A stretch of 24,293 nucleotides of DNA from Bacillota bacterium (GCA_023409835.1 JAEYQV010000126.1:1-24293), one strand, 5' to 3'. Counted from the first letter of the stretch, positions 7,601 through 15,469 are shown. Translations and numbers: made by a program. The notes: generated from the letters alone by a model not told the origin.

Positions 7601-7898
7601 TGATTAATGGATAAACAGTGCTCCTTCCGTCTGCATAACTTCCATGTAAGTGGGATCCGAAAGCAGTTACTAACACCTTCATAAAAGTATAGAGGGCTTT
7701 TTAAGTGCCGGTTACGCTCCGGTTCCCATACATTCCTCCAGAGCTGAAGATATGCAGGGCTCATAGGTTGACAAGCTATTGGAACACATGGTTTGATAAA
7801 GTGCTTCTATTGTTTTACTGTTTTTCGGATAAGAAGGCCATTTGTGATATGTTATACTTATCCCTACCATTTCAAACCATGAGTTTGTCAATACTTGC
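7601..7898. other. Gene-free stretch with nested inverted repeats
   Basis: No gene is supported here. Three inverted repeats nest around one centre: TTGACAA/TTGTCAA (7768-7774 and 7885-7891), CATGGTTTG/CAAACCATG (7787-7795 and 7873-7881) and GGATAAG/CTTATCC (7827-7833 and 7857-7863). The 11-mer TTTCAAACCAT at 7870-7880 also occurs at 7397-7407 inside the fold-back element, suggesting related sequences. The stretch follows the stop of the minus-strand ATPase-like gene, but neither strand shows a T run after the hairpins. Confidence 0.45.
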
Positions 7899-8519
7899 CT
7901 AGCCCAACAGCCCTTCGAACAACCGGATAAAAGCTTTGGAGGGTTTTGTTACATCAGCTTCAAAAGGAACGGAATAGAAGGTTTTGGTAAGCTCCTTTTC
8001 CAATCGGTGAAGTACCTTCTTTGGGGCAAGCGGGATCAGAGGAAGCCAGGTATCGCTTCCGCGCGTCATATAATTCCGGCGGATAAACCGGATCAGCTTC
8101 CCGATATCCCATTCCGAATGTCCGCTTAACAAGAGCTTCCTGTCACAGCGTAGGAATTCTTCCTTATTCCCCTGAAAGTCCGTCCCGAAATCCAGGATAA
8201 AGTAGTCATAACCTGCTCCCATCATCTCCGCCACCTGGTGGACTTTAACATCCTTGTAAAATGTGATATTACCATAGGTGAAGCTTCCTGCCGTTTCCCC
8301 GTTCCATTCATAAACAGGCTGCAGCAGACTTAAATCCTGGTGGTGATTTACCTCAAGAAACGCAGTCCTTCTTCCCAGCTCCTCGCCAAGATAGAAAGCC
8401 AGAAGTATTCCCGTATAGGTCACACCGGCTCCGGGACGAATACCCAGAAGACCGATTACCTCCTTGATATGATTGCGATTCCTATAAACCTTGGTGTAAA
8501 GCATCGGTTTCTTTCTCAT
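7899..8519 (-). CDS. MinD/ParA-like P-loop protein with degenerate Walker A
   Basis: This 206-residue protein has the layout of the SIMIBI (MinD/ParA/TadZ) ATPases: a beta strand and loop IGLLGIRPGAGVTYT (residues 22-36), a helix, AFLEVNHHQDLSLL where the second nucleotide-contacting strand sits, and YDYFILDFGTD as the Walker B strand. The loop has Val-Thr where the family has Lys-Thr/Ser, so ATP hydrolysis may be lost or altered. Its ATG lies one base after the stop of the kinase fusion gene (TGA-C-ATG), with AAGGA about 12 bases upstream, so translation is likely coupled. The kinase fusion protein carries a similar loop, so the two proteins may form a heteromeric pair. No named family is recognised. 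Confidence 0.7.
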   Translation of the reverse strand: MRKKPMLYTKVYRNRNHIKEVIGLLGIRPGAGVTYTGILLAFYLGEELGRRTAFLEVNHHQDLSLLQPVYEWNGETAGSFTYGNITFYKDVKVHQVAEMMGAGYDYFILDFGTDFQGNKEEFLRCDRKLLLSGHSEWDIGKLIRFIRRNYMTRGSDTWLPLIPLAPKKVLHRLEKELTKTFYSVPFEADVTKPSKAFIRLFEGLLG

Positions 8520-8520
8520 G

Positions 8521-9889
8521 TCAGGATGTAGTCCTTTCCATTACAAGCCTTTCCAGCTCTTCAAAAAGCTCGCATTCCGCTCCGGTCCACCTTTTTGCAA
8601 AGGGATTGGGTTCATACGGAATCCGAAAGCAGCTTCTTAAGTCCATATGTTTCGTAGCGTCTTGAAACGCCCTGCCGTCCAGGAAGTTAAACAAGTAGAC
8701 AATCTCTTTATATTCTGTTACCAGATTAAGCACCTGTTCGGCAAACTCAAGCTCCCAGTCCTTCGTTCCCAGCACCAGAATCGGCACCTCAGCCGCAAGA
8801 AAGGAAGCCAGATTTTCTTCTGTAAGGCATCCATAATCCTCTACGATTACACGGAATCCGGAAAGCTCCTCCACAGACTCCTCCTCCCGACCAAGCATCG
8901 GAATTCCTCCGTACATAAGAAGATTTCCGATGGCGGGAAGCCCCTCATATCGGCGCTTCATAGCCCGGACACACCTGCTCTGATTCCTCTCCCTGTAAAC
9001 ACAGCTAATCTTTTGACGAATAAAATAGCTGCATAAACGGAAGGATAAATGTGTCACTCCAATCCTTGGCTGTACTCCTGCAACTGACACTCTTACGGAT
9101 GGACCTGCTTCGCATAGGGACGGTTGTGATCTGCCTGCTGATAATTGTTTTCTTAAGCCGGTAACAGAAGCGTATCTCTGGGAAGGATGATACTTGAGGC
9201 AACGATTGATAATTTTCTTTAAGTTTTTGGGGCAAACATTACTCCAGTCGATATTCTCCGTGCTTTTCCGACCATCCTCCAACGGTTTTCCCGTGACCAT
9301 ATAGTATAGCAGCGCCCCGATTCCATAGACATCGCTGCGTTCATCAATAGCTTTGCTGTGATACAGCTCAGGAGCGGCATAGCCCTTCGTTCCAAAGAGA
9401 TCCTGTCCGCTATCCGCTTCATCTCTGAAGATGGCACTGCCAAAATCAATTAGCTTCAGAGTTCCTCCGGTAACGATGATATTCTCCGGCTTCAGGTCAA
9501 GATATAGGATTGGTCTTTCGATATGATGTAGATATAGGATTAAATCACAGAGTTGAAGAGCAAAATGGATGATATGTTCGATGTTAAGTGTCCCTTCTGC
9601 CTCGACGTAGCTCTTGAGGGTAATACCGTCAAGATATTGTTCGACAATATAGGAACCTTCTTCATCTTCTTCAATATCATAGATAATAGGAATACTGGAA
9701 TGTTTCAGAGTTTTAAGAATTTGAGCTTCCCTCAGCTGACGTTCGTAGGAGGGGTGGTCTTTAGAAATACATTTGATTGCCCGAAATGAATTAAGCTTGA
9801 TATGTTCTGCAAGATATACTTCGGCAGTGCCTCCCCTGCCAAGCAGTTTAATGATGCGGTACTTTTGGAACCATAGTTCTACGCTACAT
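8521..9889 (-). CDS. Ser/Thr protein kinase fused to a MinD/ParA-like domain; apparent 1-base frameshift at codon 2
   Basis: The frame is open from a stop just upstream of 9900 to the TGA at 8521, but it has no ATG, GTG or TTG before an internal ATG at 9300. AAGGAGAGA-ATG stands at 9889-9887, and skipping one T (9886) gives MSVELWFQKY..., 455 residues in all. The kinase domain (about 8-250) has GRGGTAEVYLAEH, AIK (Lys39), Glu54, YLDLKPEN (Asp131, non-RD), DFG (148-150) and AAPE. Residues about 265-455 form a MinD/ParA-like domain whose loop, AGVQPRIGVTH (270-280), lacks the P-loop Lys; FRVIVEDYG is the Walker B-like strand. The gene is followed one base later by a second MinD-like gene. The frameshift could be a sequencing error, a real mutation or a recoding site. 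Confidence 0.8.
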
Positions 9890-9943
9890 TCTCTCCTTTC
9901 CTATCAGTATATGACAGATTGTGAAGCAGGTCATCTGTCTTCT

Positions 9944-9972
9944 ATTATATACAAATACTGGAAGGCAAGCAA
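9944..9972 (-). promoter_or_regulatory. Promoter of the kinase/ATPase operon
   Basis: On the minus strand TTGCTT and a perfect TATAAT are spaced by 17 bases, about 55 bases before the ATG at 9889. A 7-bp inverted repeat GACAGAT/ATCTGTC (9913-9919 and 9933-9939) lies in the leader. Confidence 0.45.
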
Positions 9973-10096
9973 TGGTTTTTTATCCGTCTGTTTATACAAA
10001 CTTTTTGTAGAAATATGTACAATTTAACTTTGTCGTATCCTACAAAATCCTGTTGATATTGGTACCATATTAATAGAAATTTCACATCTAAGTATA

Positions 10097-10125
10097 TTGA
10101 CTTTATATATGTTTTAAATTATACT
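10097..10125 (+). promoter_or_regulatory. Promoter of mecA
   Basis: TTGACT (10097-10102) and TATACT (10120-10125) are spaced by exactly 17 AT-rich bases. The leader is about 100 bases long and holds ATACCC/GGGTAT arms that could pair shortly before the ribosome site. The rest of the 9973-10234 stretch is AT-rich with nothing else recognisable. Confidence 0.65.
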
Positions 10126-10234
10126 TTTTTTACACCAATCATTGATTATAAAATACCCATAATTTCGGACTTTATCGGTCACTTATCGGGTATGGAGTAA
10201 TCATTTCCTGCTAGTACAGAAAGGGGTGTACTAT

Positions 10235-10993
10235 ATGAAGATTGAAAAAATCAGTGACAATCAAATCAGATGTACCTTAAATAAAAGCGATTTAATCGAC
10301 AGGGAATTAAGAATCAGTGAGCTTGCCTACGGAACCGAAAAAGCAAAGGCTCTGTTTCGTGATATGATTCAGCAAGCTTTTTATGAGTTCGGTTTTGAAG
10401 TTGATGACATACCTTTGATGATTGAGGCGATTCCCGTCTCAACAGAATGTTTGATTCTTGTAATTACTAAGGTTGAGGATCCCGATGAGCTTGATACCCG
10501 TTTCTCAAAATTCTCCTCCTTAGGTGCTCGTGATATTTCCGATAAGTCTGATACGGACGAGGATGCCTATGCCGATGAGATAATAAATAGCTTTGACCAG
10601 ATCGACGATTCTACCGATGAGGCCGAAGAAGGTGCCAAGGATCTTTTAGAGGCTTCCGATACAGAGACAGAAGAGAAGTCAAACCTTCATGTCTCCTCCA
10701 ATCTGGTGAAGGTATATTCCTTCCGTTCCTTAAAGGAAGTAACGGAATTGGCTAATGTATTGCTGGGCTATTACAATGGAACCAACACACTATATAAGAA
10801 TCCTGTTACAGCAATTTATTATTTAGTGATCAGTATATCCCAACATACTCCGGAGGAATTTAACAAGATCTGTAACATCATCTCAGAGTTCGGTAAGGTT
10901 GAACGTTCTACCTATGCCAGCTCCTCCTTCTACGAGGAACATTACGAAATTATTGTAAAGAACCATGCGCTTCAGATTCTTTCCGTTATGTAA
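10235..10993 (+). CDS. mecA: MecA-family adaptor protein
   Basis: MecA links substrates to the ClpC ATPase and so directs them to ClpCP proteolysis. The N-terminal half (MKIEKISDNQIRCTLNKSDL ... about residues 1-95) matches the MecA substrate-binding domain. A highly acidic linker (about 105-150) leads to the C-terminal ClpC-binding domain (about 155-250), with VYSFRSLKEVTELANVL, YYLVIS and YEEHYEIIVKNHALQIL-type segments. The length of 252 is normal. I start at ATG 10235, with AAGGGG 8 bases upstream; a GTG three codons earlier falls inside that site. It is a single-gene unit with its own promoter and terminator. Confidence 0.88.
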   Translation: MKIEKISDNQIRCTLNKSDLIDRELRISELAYGTEKAKALFRDMIQQAFYEFGFEVDDIPLMIEAIPVSTECLILVITKVEDPDELDTRFSKFSSLGARDISDKSDTDEDAYADEIINSFDQIDDSTDEAEEGAKDLLEASDTETEEKSNLHVSSNLVKVYSFRSLKEVTELANVLLGYYNGTNTLYKNPVTAIYYLVISISQHTPEEFNKICNIISEFGKVERSTYASSSFYEEHYEIIVKNHALQILSVM

Positions 10994-11060
10994 GCTTTTC
11001 TTAACCAGTCATACTTGATTTCTTCAAATAATCGGAAACGGTAAATCGTTTCTTATGAAT

Positions 11061-11090
11061 AAAACGGATGAGGTAACCCTCATCCGTTTT
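11061..11090. terminator. Bidirectional terminator between mecA and the DUF1858 gene
   Basis: A perfect 13-bp stem (AAAACGGATGAGG with CCTCATCCGTTTT) surrounds a TAAC loop. A-rich and T-rich arm ends provide T runs on both strands, fitting the convergent genes on either side. Confidence 0.9.
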
Positions 11091-11147
11091 CATATCCATT
11101 CCTATGCTTCCTATTCTAATTCCCGGATGCTTCATAAGCAGCTGTGC

Positions 11148-11348
11148 TTATTCTCCGATTTGTTCGTAAATCCTGTCCATCAGATCCTCCGGATCTAAGC
11201 CATGGACCATAGCGGCCTCCTCCAGTGTTTCACCCTGTGCGGAAGGGCAACCGAGGCAGTGCATTCCGATATCAAGTAAAACCGGAATAATATTCTGATC
11301 AACAGCAATTGCCTGGGCAATTGTCATGTCCTTGGTGATAGTAGCCAT
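11148..11348 (-). CDS. DUF1858 redox disulfide domain protein
   Basis: This small 66-residue protein contains a single DUF1858 domain (the 'hybrid-cluster-protein-associated redox disulfide' family). The motif HCLGCPSAQGETLEEAA carries a CxxC pair, and MTIAQAIA...PVLLDIGMHC is the usual N-terminal part. It is probably a small cytoplasmic thiol-redox or metal-binding protein; the partner is unknown. The start at MATITK is set by AAGGAGG 7 bases upstream; longer frames have no site. A strong promoter lies about 80 bases upstream. It is divergent from the ferredoxin gene. Confidence 0.88.
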   Translation of the reverse strand: MATITKDMTIAQAIAVDQNIIPVLLDIGMHCLGCPSAQGETLEEAAMVHGLDPEDLMDRIYEQIGE

Positions 11349-11427
11349 AATAAACCTCCTTATAATATATCCATCTGATAGCACCGAACGAAATATATTC
11401 TGTTCGCAGCTTAATAGCCTAGGCAAC

Positions 11428-11456
11428 ATTATATTCTAACTATCTGTTTACGTCAA
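11428..11456 (-). promoter_or_regulatory. Promoter of the DUF1858 gene
   Basis: On the minus strand TTGACG and a perfect TATAAT are spaced by 17 bases. A leader of about 75 bases follows, containing a small CGAAC/GTTCG inverted repeat. Confidence 0.72.
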
Positions 11457-11602
11457 GGGCATATCTTGAGGAATGTCATTGTATTCCTACTCGTATTATC
11501 TACCGCTTGAATCGGAATTACATCCCAAAATGAGCAGGAATTCTGCATATTAATATAGAAATGCATAATTGCCATCCTGTTTGTAGTGCAAATAGTGTAT
11601 TT

Positions 11603-11641
11603 TTTACTTGCATTATTCCCGTTTATATATTAGAATATAAT
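11603..11641 (+). promoter_or_regulatory. Promoter region of the ferredoxin gene
   Basis: Several overlapping solutions are seen: TTTACT-17-TATATT (11603-11631), TTGCAT-17-TAGAAT (11608-11636) and a perfect TATAAT at 11636-11641. I cannot choose between them, but a promoter here is likely. Confidence 0.45.
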
Positions 11642-11668
11642 AGATTGTTGAAAAGGAGGTTACCTAAA

Positions 11669-11836
11669 ATGGCATACAAAATTAGTGATGATTGCATCAG
11701 CTGTGGTGCATGTGCAAGCGATTGCCCGACAGAGTCTATTTCTGAGGGAGCTAGTCATTATGAAATAAATCCTGACACCTGCATCGATTGCGGTGCATGT
11801 TCAGATAGTTGCCCTACCGGTGCTATCTCAGCATAA
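11669..11836 (+). CDS. 2[4Fe-4S] clostridial-type ferredoxin
   Basis: This is a 55-residue ferredoxin with two CxxCxxCxxxCP motifs (CISCGACASDCP and CIDCGACSDSCP), each binding a [4Fe-4S] cluster, in the duplicated fold of clostridial ferredoxins. It carries low-potential electrons in the cytoplasm for enzymes such as pyruvate:ferredoxin oxidoreductase and hydrogenase. The start at MAYKISDDC is set by AAAAGGAGG 9 bases upstream; the frame extends further upstream but without a site. It is monocistronic, with a strong terminator directly after. Confidence 0.95.
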   Translation: MAYKISDDCISCGACASDCPTESISEGASHYEINPDTCIDCGACSDSCPTGAISA

Positions 11837-11850
11837 TCTATAACGTACAT

Positions 11851-11884
11851 AAAAGAAGAGGTACTAGCCTCTTCTTTTTCTTTC
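11851..11884. terminator. Terminator after the ferredoxin gene
   Basis: An 11-bp perfect stem (AAAAGAAGAGG with CCTCTTCTTTT) has a 6-base loop and a long T-rich tail. The A-rich arm also gives a short T run on the minus strand, where it could stop the MerR-like transcript ending at 11928. Confidence 0.9.
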
Positions 11885-11927
11885 TTTGGAATATTTCTAA
11901 GTTCCCGATCGTAATCGATCCCTCATA

Positions 11928-12698
11928 TTATATATAAATCTTGTTCTTCTTAAGAAACTTAGACTTTTTTCTATTTTTTCCATCCAGTGTGGCTGCTGCC
12001 ATCATACGACTCTTCTGGTAATCTCTTAAGGTTGCGTCAAATTTCTTAAAGCGCTCCTCTTCCTTTTCCTCCTGAAGGCGCATCAGGAAATTCATCTCCT
12101 TTACCACGCTATCGGCTACACTCGTACTGATATTCTCTGACAGAGTCGCATTATTCTCTTTTAAGGCCGCCAGTATGATATGGTTCATAATAGCCTTAAA
12201 CTGACTCATTTTATCGCCGGGCAGATCCTTTATCCCGGTATTCTCCTCGCTGCTGGTGATAATGCTTGTCCCATTCGTACCGTTCTCCTCAACTTCGTTA
12301 CCTGTTTCTTTTTCTCCTGCCTCTTTTTGGCTTGTCCCTTCCGAAGTTCTCTCCTCCTGACTTGTCCCCTCCTGATTCATCGGTTGTTTCTCTTCTCCCC
12401 ACATCTCGATCACCTTTCCATTCAGTTTATCCTTTAGTCTTACCATCGTCTGGCTGTCCAGTGAATCCAACTTATTCAGATTAGGAAGCAGCATCTTCAC
12501 AGCCTTCAGCTGAAAGCCTTGTTCTTTCAGATGTTTTATCGATTTAAGCAGCTCAATATCCGATTCCTTATAATACCTGTGTCCCATCTCATTTCTTCCG
12601 ATTGGAAGCTCAAGCTGCTCCTCCCAATATCGGAGTACATGGTCCTCCACTTCCACTCTTTTCGAGGCTTCTGAAATCATATATCTAACATCATTCAT
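11928..12698 (-). CDS. MerR-family (RacA-like) DNA-binding protein
   Basis: The protein has 256 residues. The N-terminal MerR winged helix-turn-helix (about 1-70) is clear: YMISEASKRVEVEDHVLRYW, IGRNEMGHRYY, IELLKSIKHLKEQGFQL. A low-complexity Glu/Gly/Thr/Ser/Asn linker (about 105-165) follows, then a helical, charged C-terminus (EEKEEERFKKFDATLRDYQKS) that resembles the DUF3967 tail of Bacillus MerR/RacA-like proteins, and a Lys-rich end. No cysteine-based metal site or ligand-binding domain is visible. The long coiled tail suggests a structural or chromosome-binding role rather than a classical sensor, but this is inference. The start is set by GGGGAGG 7 bases before the ATG at 12698. Confidence 0.8.
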   Translation of the reverse strand: MNDVRYMISEASKRVEVEDHVLRYWEEQLELPIGRNEMGHRYYKESDIELLKSIKHLKEQGFQLKAVKMLLPNLNKLDSLDSQTMVRLKDKLNGKVIEMWGEEKQPMNQEGTSQEERTSEGTSQKEAGEKETGNEVEENGTNGTSIITSSEENTGIKDLPGDKMSQFKAIMNHIILAALKENNATLSENISTSVADSVVKEMNFLMRLQEEKEEERFKKFDATLRDYQKSRMMAAATLDGKNRKKSKFLKKNKIYI

Positions 12699-12741
12699 TG
12701 ATTGTCCTCCCCTATTAGTGTAATTATTTTCCACTTTTTAC

Positions 12742-12776
12742 ATTATAACATAGCAAACCTCAATTGCAATACAATT
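12742..12776 (-). promoter_or_regulatory. Promoter of the MerR-like gene with a dyad over the -35
   Basis: On the minus strand TTGCAA and TATAAT are spaced by 16 bases. A 15-base dyad AATTG-N5-CAATT (12762-12776) overlaps the -35 box and may be an autoregulatory site. Confidence 0.5.
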
Positions 12777-12806
12777 ACCACATATTCCCATTTAACTTAT
12801 CGACAC

Positions 12807-12841
12807 AAAAAGGGGAAACCTCAAAGAAGTTTCCCCTTTTC
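12807..12841 (-). terminator. Terminator of the gdpP-rplI-dnaB-MFS run
   Basis: A 12-bp perfect stem AAAAGGGGAAAC/GTTTCCCCTTTT (12808-12819 and 12829-12840) is followed by T5 on the minus strand. It lies about 25 bases after the MFS stop. Confidence 0.9.
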
Positions 12842-12864
12842 AACACATTCTCATTATTCCGTTG

Positions 12865-14136
12865 TTACACGTGGCCATTTGATGTAGATAAGCTGTTCCT
12901 GCTTCTTTTCTCATAGGTCCCCAGGAGAAACATAGAGAAGGAAGCCACGATCGCCAGCAGGAAAATGACCGGCCAGACATTATTCACACCATACGTTCCA
13001 ATATATTTACCGGTCAGATACGGTGAAAGAGAACCCCCTGTGCCGGATATGATATTTATGATTGCATTAAACCGACCCCGATGGGAGATTGGTGTGTGGT
13101 TCGCAATATAAACACCGACATTTGTCGCATTGATAATCTCACCGATTGTCCAGATGATGGTTGATAGGACAAACAGCCAGAAGCTGTTCACAAAAAATAG
13201 CATGCCGAAGCCAACCGCAAAGAAGATACCGGCAATGGATACATTGTAGATTGCTCTCAGTTTCCTGGTCAGAAGCGTGATTATTGTAGTAAAAAATATG
13301 ACCTCCAGACAGTTAACCATGTTAAAGGTCCCATAAAATCTTGCTCCAAGTTCTTCCCCGAATACGAGCTTTGCCTTCAGTGGCAGGCTAAAATTGGTTT
13401 GTGCATAGATAAAGGAATAAATCGTATCCAGCAAAGCAAAGATCAGTAGCAACGGACGACGAAACAAGGCCAACAGTAATCCGCCGGTCTCTGTCTTCTC
13501 ATCCTTCCGTTCCTCCTCAATCTTAAGAATCTCTTCCTTGGAGGGCTTCGTTTCCTTTACGAATTTTATTAATAACAGAATGGAGATCAGCGTAGTAGCT
13601 GCATCTCCCAGAAATAGAAGCTTCATGTAGTTGTTAAACAGGAAGCCCGATACAACGGAACCGATTGCCGTTCCCGCATTCATACCCATATAGAGCAGGG
13701 AGAAGGCTGCCTGACGGTTTTCCGGCACCGTCAGATCATTCATCATGGCACCACTGGCAGGATGTGCGATACTACCAAAGAACGAGGATAGAATCAGCAG
13801 GTAAGGCACAAAATGAAAGGTAGCTTCGCTATCAATCAGATAGGCACTGGGGATATAGCAGGAGGCTGCAAGTCCCATGAACAGAATCATGATCTTCTTC
13901 CTGCCCATGATGTCGGTTAGCTTTCCCCCAATCAAAGCACCCGGGACCTGTAGAAGGGAGCCCATCAACAAAAACAATCCGACCTTTTGCTCCGGCATGT
14001 GGCCCTTCTGGGTAAGCAAGAGCGTCATAAATGGGAAAACAAAGTTCCCGATGGAGTTCACAACCCGTGCAAAGAATATAATATATACACTTCGCGGAAG
14101 TCCAAAATATGAAATTTTCGATTTATGTAGGTTCAT
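12865..14136 (-). CDS. MFS transporter
   Basis: This is a membrane protein of 423 residues with about 12 hydrophobic segments, consistent with the major facilitator superfamily. The loop 2-3 motif A is present as GGKLTDIMGRKK, and a longer charged central loop (KEEILKIEEERKDEKTE) separates the two halves. Overall it looks like a drug- or sugar-efflux type MFS; the substrate cannot be read. I start at ATG 14136, which has GGAGAG about 8 bases upstream and lies four bases after the dnaB stop. An upstream in-frame start inside dnaB has no site. It is probably co-transcribed with dnaB and followed by a terminator. Confidence 0.88.
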   Translation of the reverse strand: MNLHKSKISYFGLPRSVYIIFFARVVNSIGNFVFPFMTLLLTQKGHMPEQKVGLFLLMGSLLQVPGALIGGKLTDIMGRKKIMILFMGLAASCYIPSAYLIDSEATFHFVPYLLILSSFFGSIAHPASGAMMNDLTVPENRQAAFSLLYMGMNAGTAIGSVVSGFLFNNYMKLLFLGDAATTLISILLLIKFVKETKPSKEEILKIEEERKDEKTETGGLLLALFRRPLLLIFALLDTIYSFIYAQTNFSLPLKAKLVFGEELGARFYGTFNMVNCLEVIFFTTIITLLTRKLRAIYNVSIAGIFFAVGFGMLFFVNSFWLFVLSTIIWTIGEIINATNVGVYIANHTPISHRGRFNAIINIISGTGGSLSPYLTGKYIGTYGVNNVWPVIFLLAIVASFSMFLLGTYEKRSRNSLSTSNGHV

Positions 14137-14140
14137 TGAC

Positions 14141-15469
14141 TTATCTCTCCAAATTCGCAAATTTTGTAAATTGCGCCTGCCATGCCAGCTTTACGGTTCC
14201 TGTTGGACCGTTTCTCTGTTTACCGATAATAATCTCAGATACCCCGGGCTCTTCCGTATCATGGTTATAGTAATCATCCCGATATATGAACATTACAACA
14301 TCGGCATCCTGCTCAATTGCACCGGATTCTCTTAAATCCGACAACATCGGTCTTTTATCCGGCCGCTGCTCCACGGCACGGCTTAACTGGGATAATGCAA
14401 TTACAGGTACATTAATCTCTCTTGCCAGGGATTTTAAGGATCTTGAGATCTCCGAGATCTCCTGCTGCCTGGATTCCGAACGCTTTCCGCCGGACATCAG
14501 CTGTAAATAGTCAATGATAATCAGTCCAAGGTTCTTCTCCAGCTTTAATTTTCTGCATTTGGAACGAAGCTCACTAACGCTGATGGCGGAGGTATCATCA
14601 ATGACAAGATTGGAATTACCGATAATTCTTGCACTTTCCATCAGGCTCGACCATTCATCGCCGCTTAGATTACCGGTACGGATCGCCTGGGAATCCACTC
14701 TGGAATTCATCGCCAGAATACGCTTTACCAGCTGGTCCTGGGACATTTCGAGGCTGAATATGGCCGTTGTAACATTGGATTTTAATGCTACATATTCCGC
14801 TATGTTAAGTGCAAATGCTGTCTTACCCATGGAAGGTCTGGCAGCAATCAGAATCAAATCAGAGGGCTGAAGACCCGCCGTTTTATAATCAAGATCATAG
14901 AAACCGGTAGCTACACCGGTAACGCTTCCCTGGTTCTTGGAAGCAGCCTCAATACTGTCGATGGAGCGAAGTACTACCTCCTTAATATCGGTAAATTCCT
15001 TCGTCCCCCGGTTCTGGACGATATCGAAGACCTGCTTCTCTGTCTTCTCAAGGATAGTATCCAGCTTCTCCTTATCCAGATAACAGTCATTTGCAGTCTC
15101 CTCCGTAACCTTGATCAGACGGCGGAGTACCGCTTTATCCCTAACAATCTGGGCATAATACCTAACATTGGCAGAGGTAGGTACCGCAGTTACCAGATCT
15201 CTTATGAACTCCAGGCTGCAAACCTGCGGAGGGACATCCTTCTCCTTTAATCGGTCCTGCAGGGTTACCAGATCCACCGGTTTCCCCTCGTTAAAGAGCT
15301 CCTGCATCGTTTCATAAAGTATGCTGTATTGCTGTTCATAGAAATCTGTTCCGTTTATCATTTCTGAAGCTGCTATGATGGCATCCCGGTCCATAATCAT
15401 GGAACCGATGACCGATTGCTCCGCTTCGGCACTATGTGGAAGTATTCTCTTTATAAAAGCCTCATCCAT
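14141..15469 (-). CDS. dnaB: Replicative DNA helicase DnaB
   Basis: This is the hexameric helicase that unwinds DNA at the replication fork (called DnaC in Bacillus). The length of 442 is normal. The N-terminal helical domain (about 1-105) begins LPHSAEAEQSVIGSMI. The RecA-like domain (about 175-442) has Walker A ARPSMGKTAF, SLEMSQDQL, Walker B IIIDYLQLM, ALSQLSRAVEQRPDKRPMLS and GPTGTVKLAW. No intein is seen. AGGGGGAA lies a few bases before the ATG. It sits downstream of rplI, as in many Firmicutes, with 177 bases between that hold no clear signal. Confidence 0.97.
   Translation of the reverse strand: MDEAFIKRILPHSAEAEQSVIGSMIMDRDAIIAASEMINGTDFYEQQYSILYETMQELFNEGKPVDLVTLQDRLKEKDVPPQVCSLEFIRDLVTAVPTSANVRYYAQIVRDKAVLRRLIKVTEETANDCYLDKEKLDTILEKTEKQVFDIVQNRGTKEFTDIKEVVLRSIDSIEAASKNQGSVTGVATGFYDLDYKTAGLQPSDLILIAARPSMGKTAFALNIAEYVALKSNVTTAIFSLEMSQDQLVKRILAMNSRVDSQAIRTGNLSGDEWSSLMESARIIGNSNLVIDDTSAISVSELRSKCRKLKLEKNLGLIIIDYLQLMSGGKRSESRQQEISEISRSLKSLAREINVPVIALSQLSRAVEQRPDKRPMLSDLRESGAIEQDADVVMFIYRDDYYNHDTEEPGVSEIIIGKQRNGPTGTVKLAWQAQFTKFANLER

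Noticed and set aside
7453..7764. Open minus-strand frame of 103 codons through the 18-bp repeats
   Set aside because: It has no ribosome site. The open length is explained by the in-frame 18-bp repeats, and the part outside them has no protein character.
7705..7902. 65-codon + strand frame before the ATPase-like gene end
   Set aside because: No ribosome site; it covers the nested inverted repeats, which explain the sequence better.
9005..9449. Two short minus-strand frames inside the kinase gene
   Set aside because: They are out of frame with the kinase, whose translation is continuous through 9300 with all expected motifs, so they are not signs of a further frameshift.
13877..14335. 152-codon + strand frame over the MFS/dnaB junction
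   Set aside because: It is antisense to two conserved genes and composition follows the complementary coding strand.
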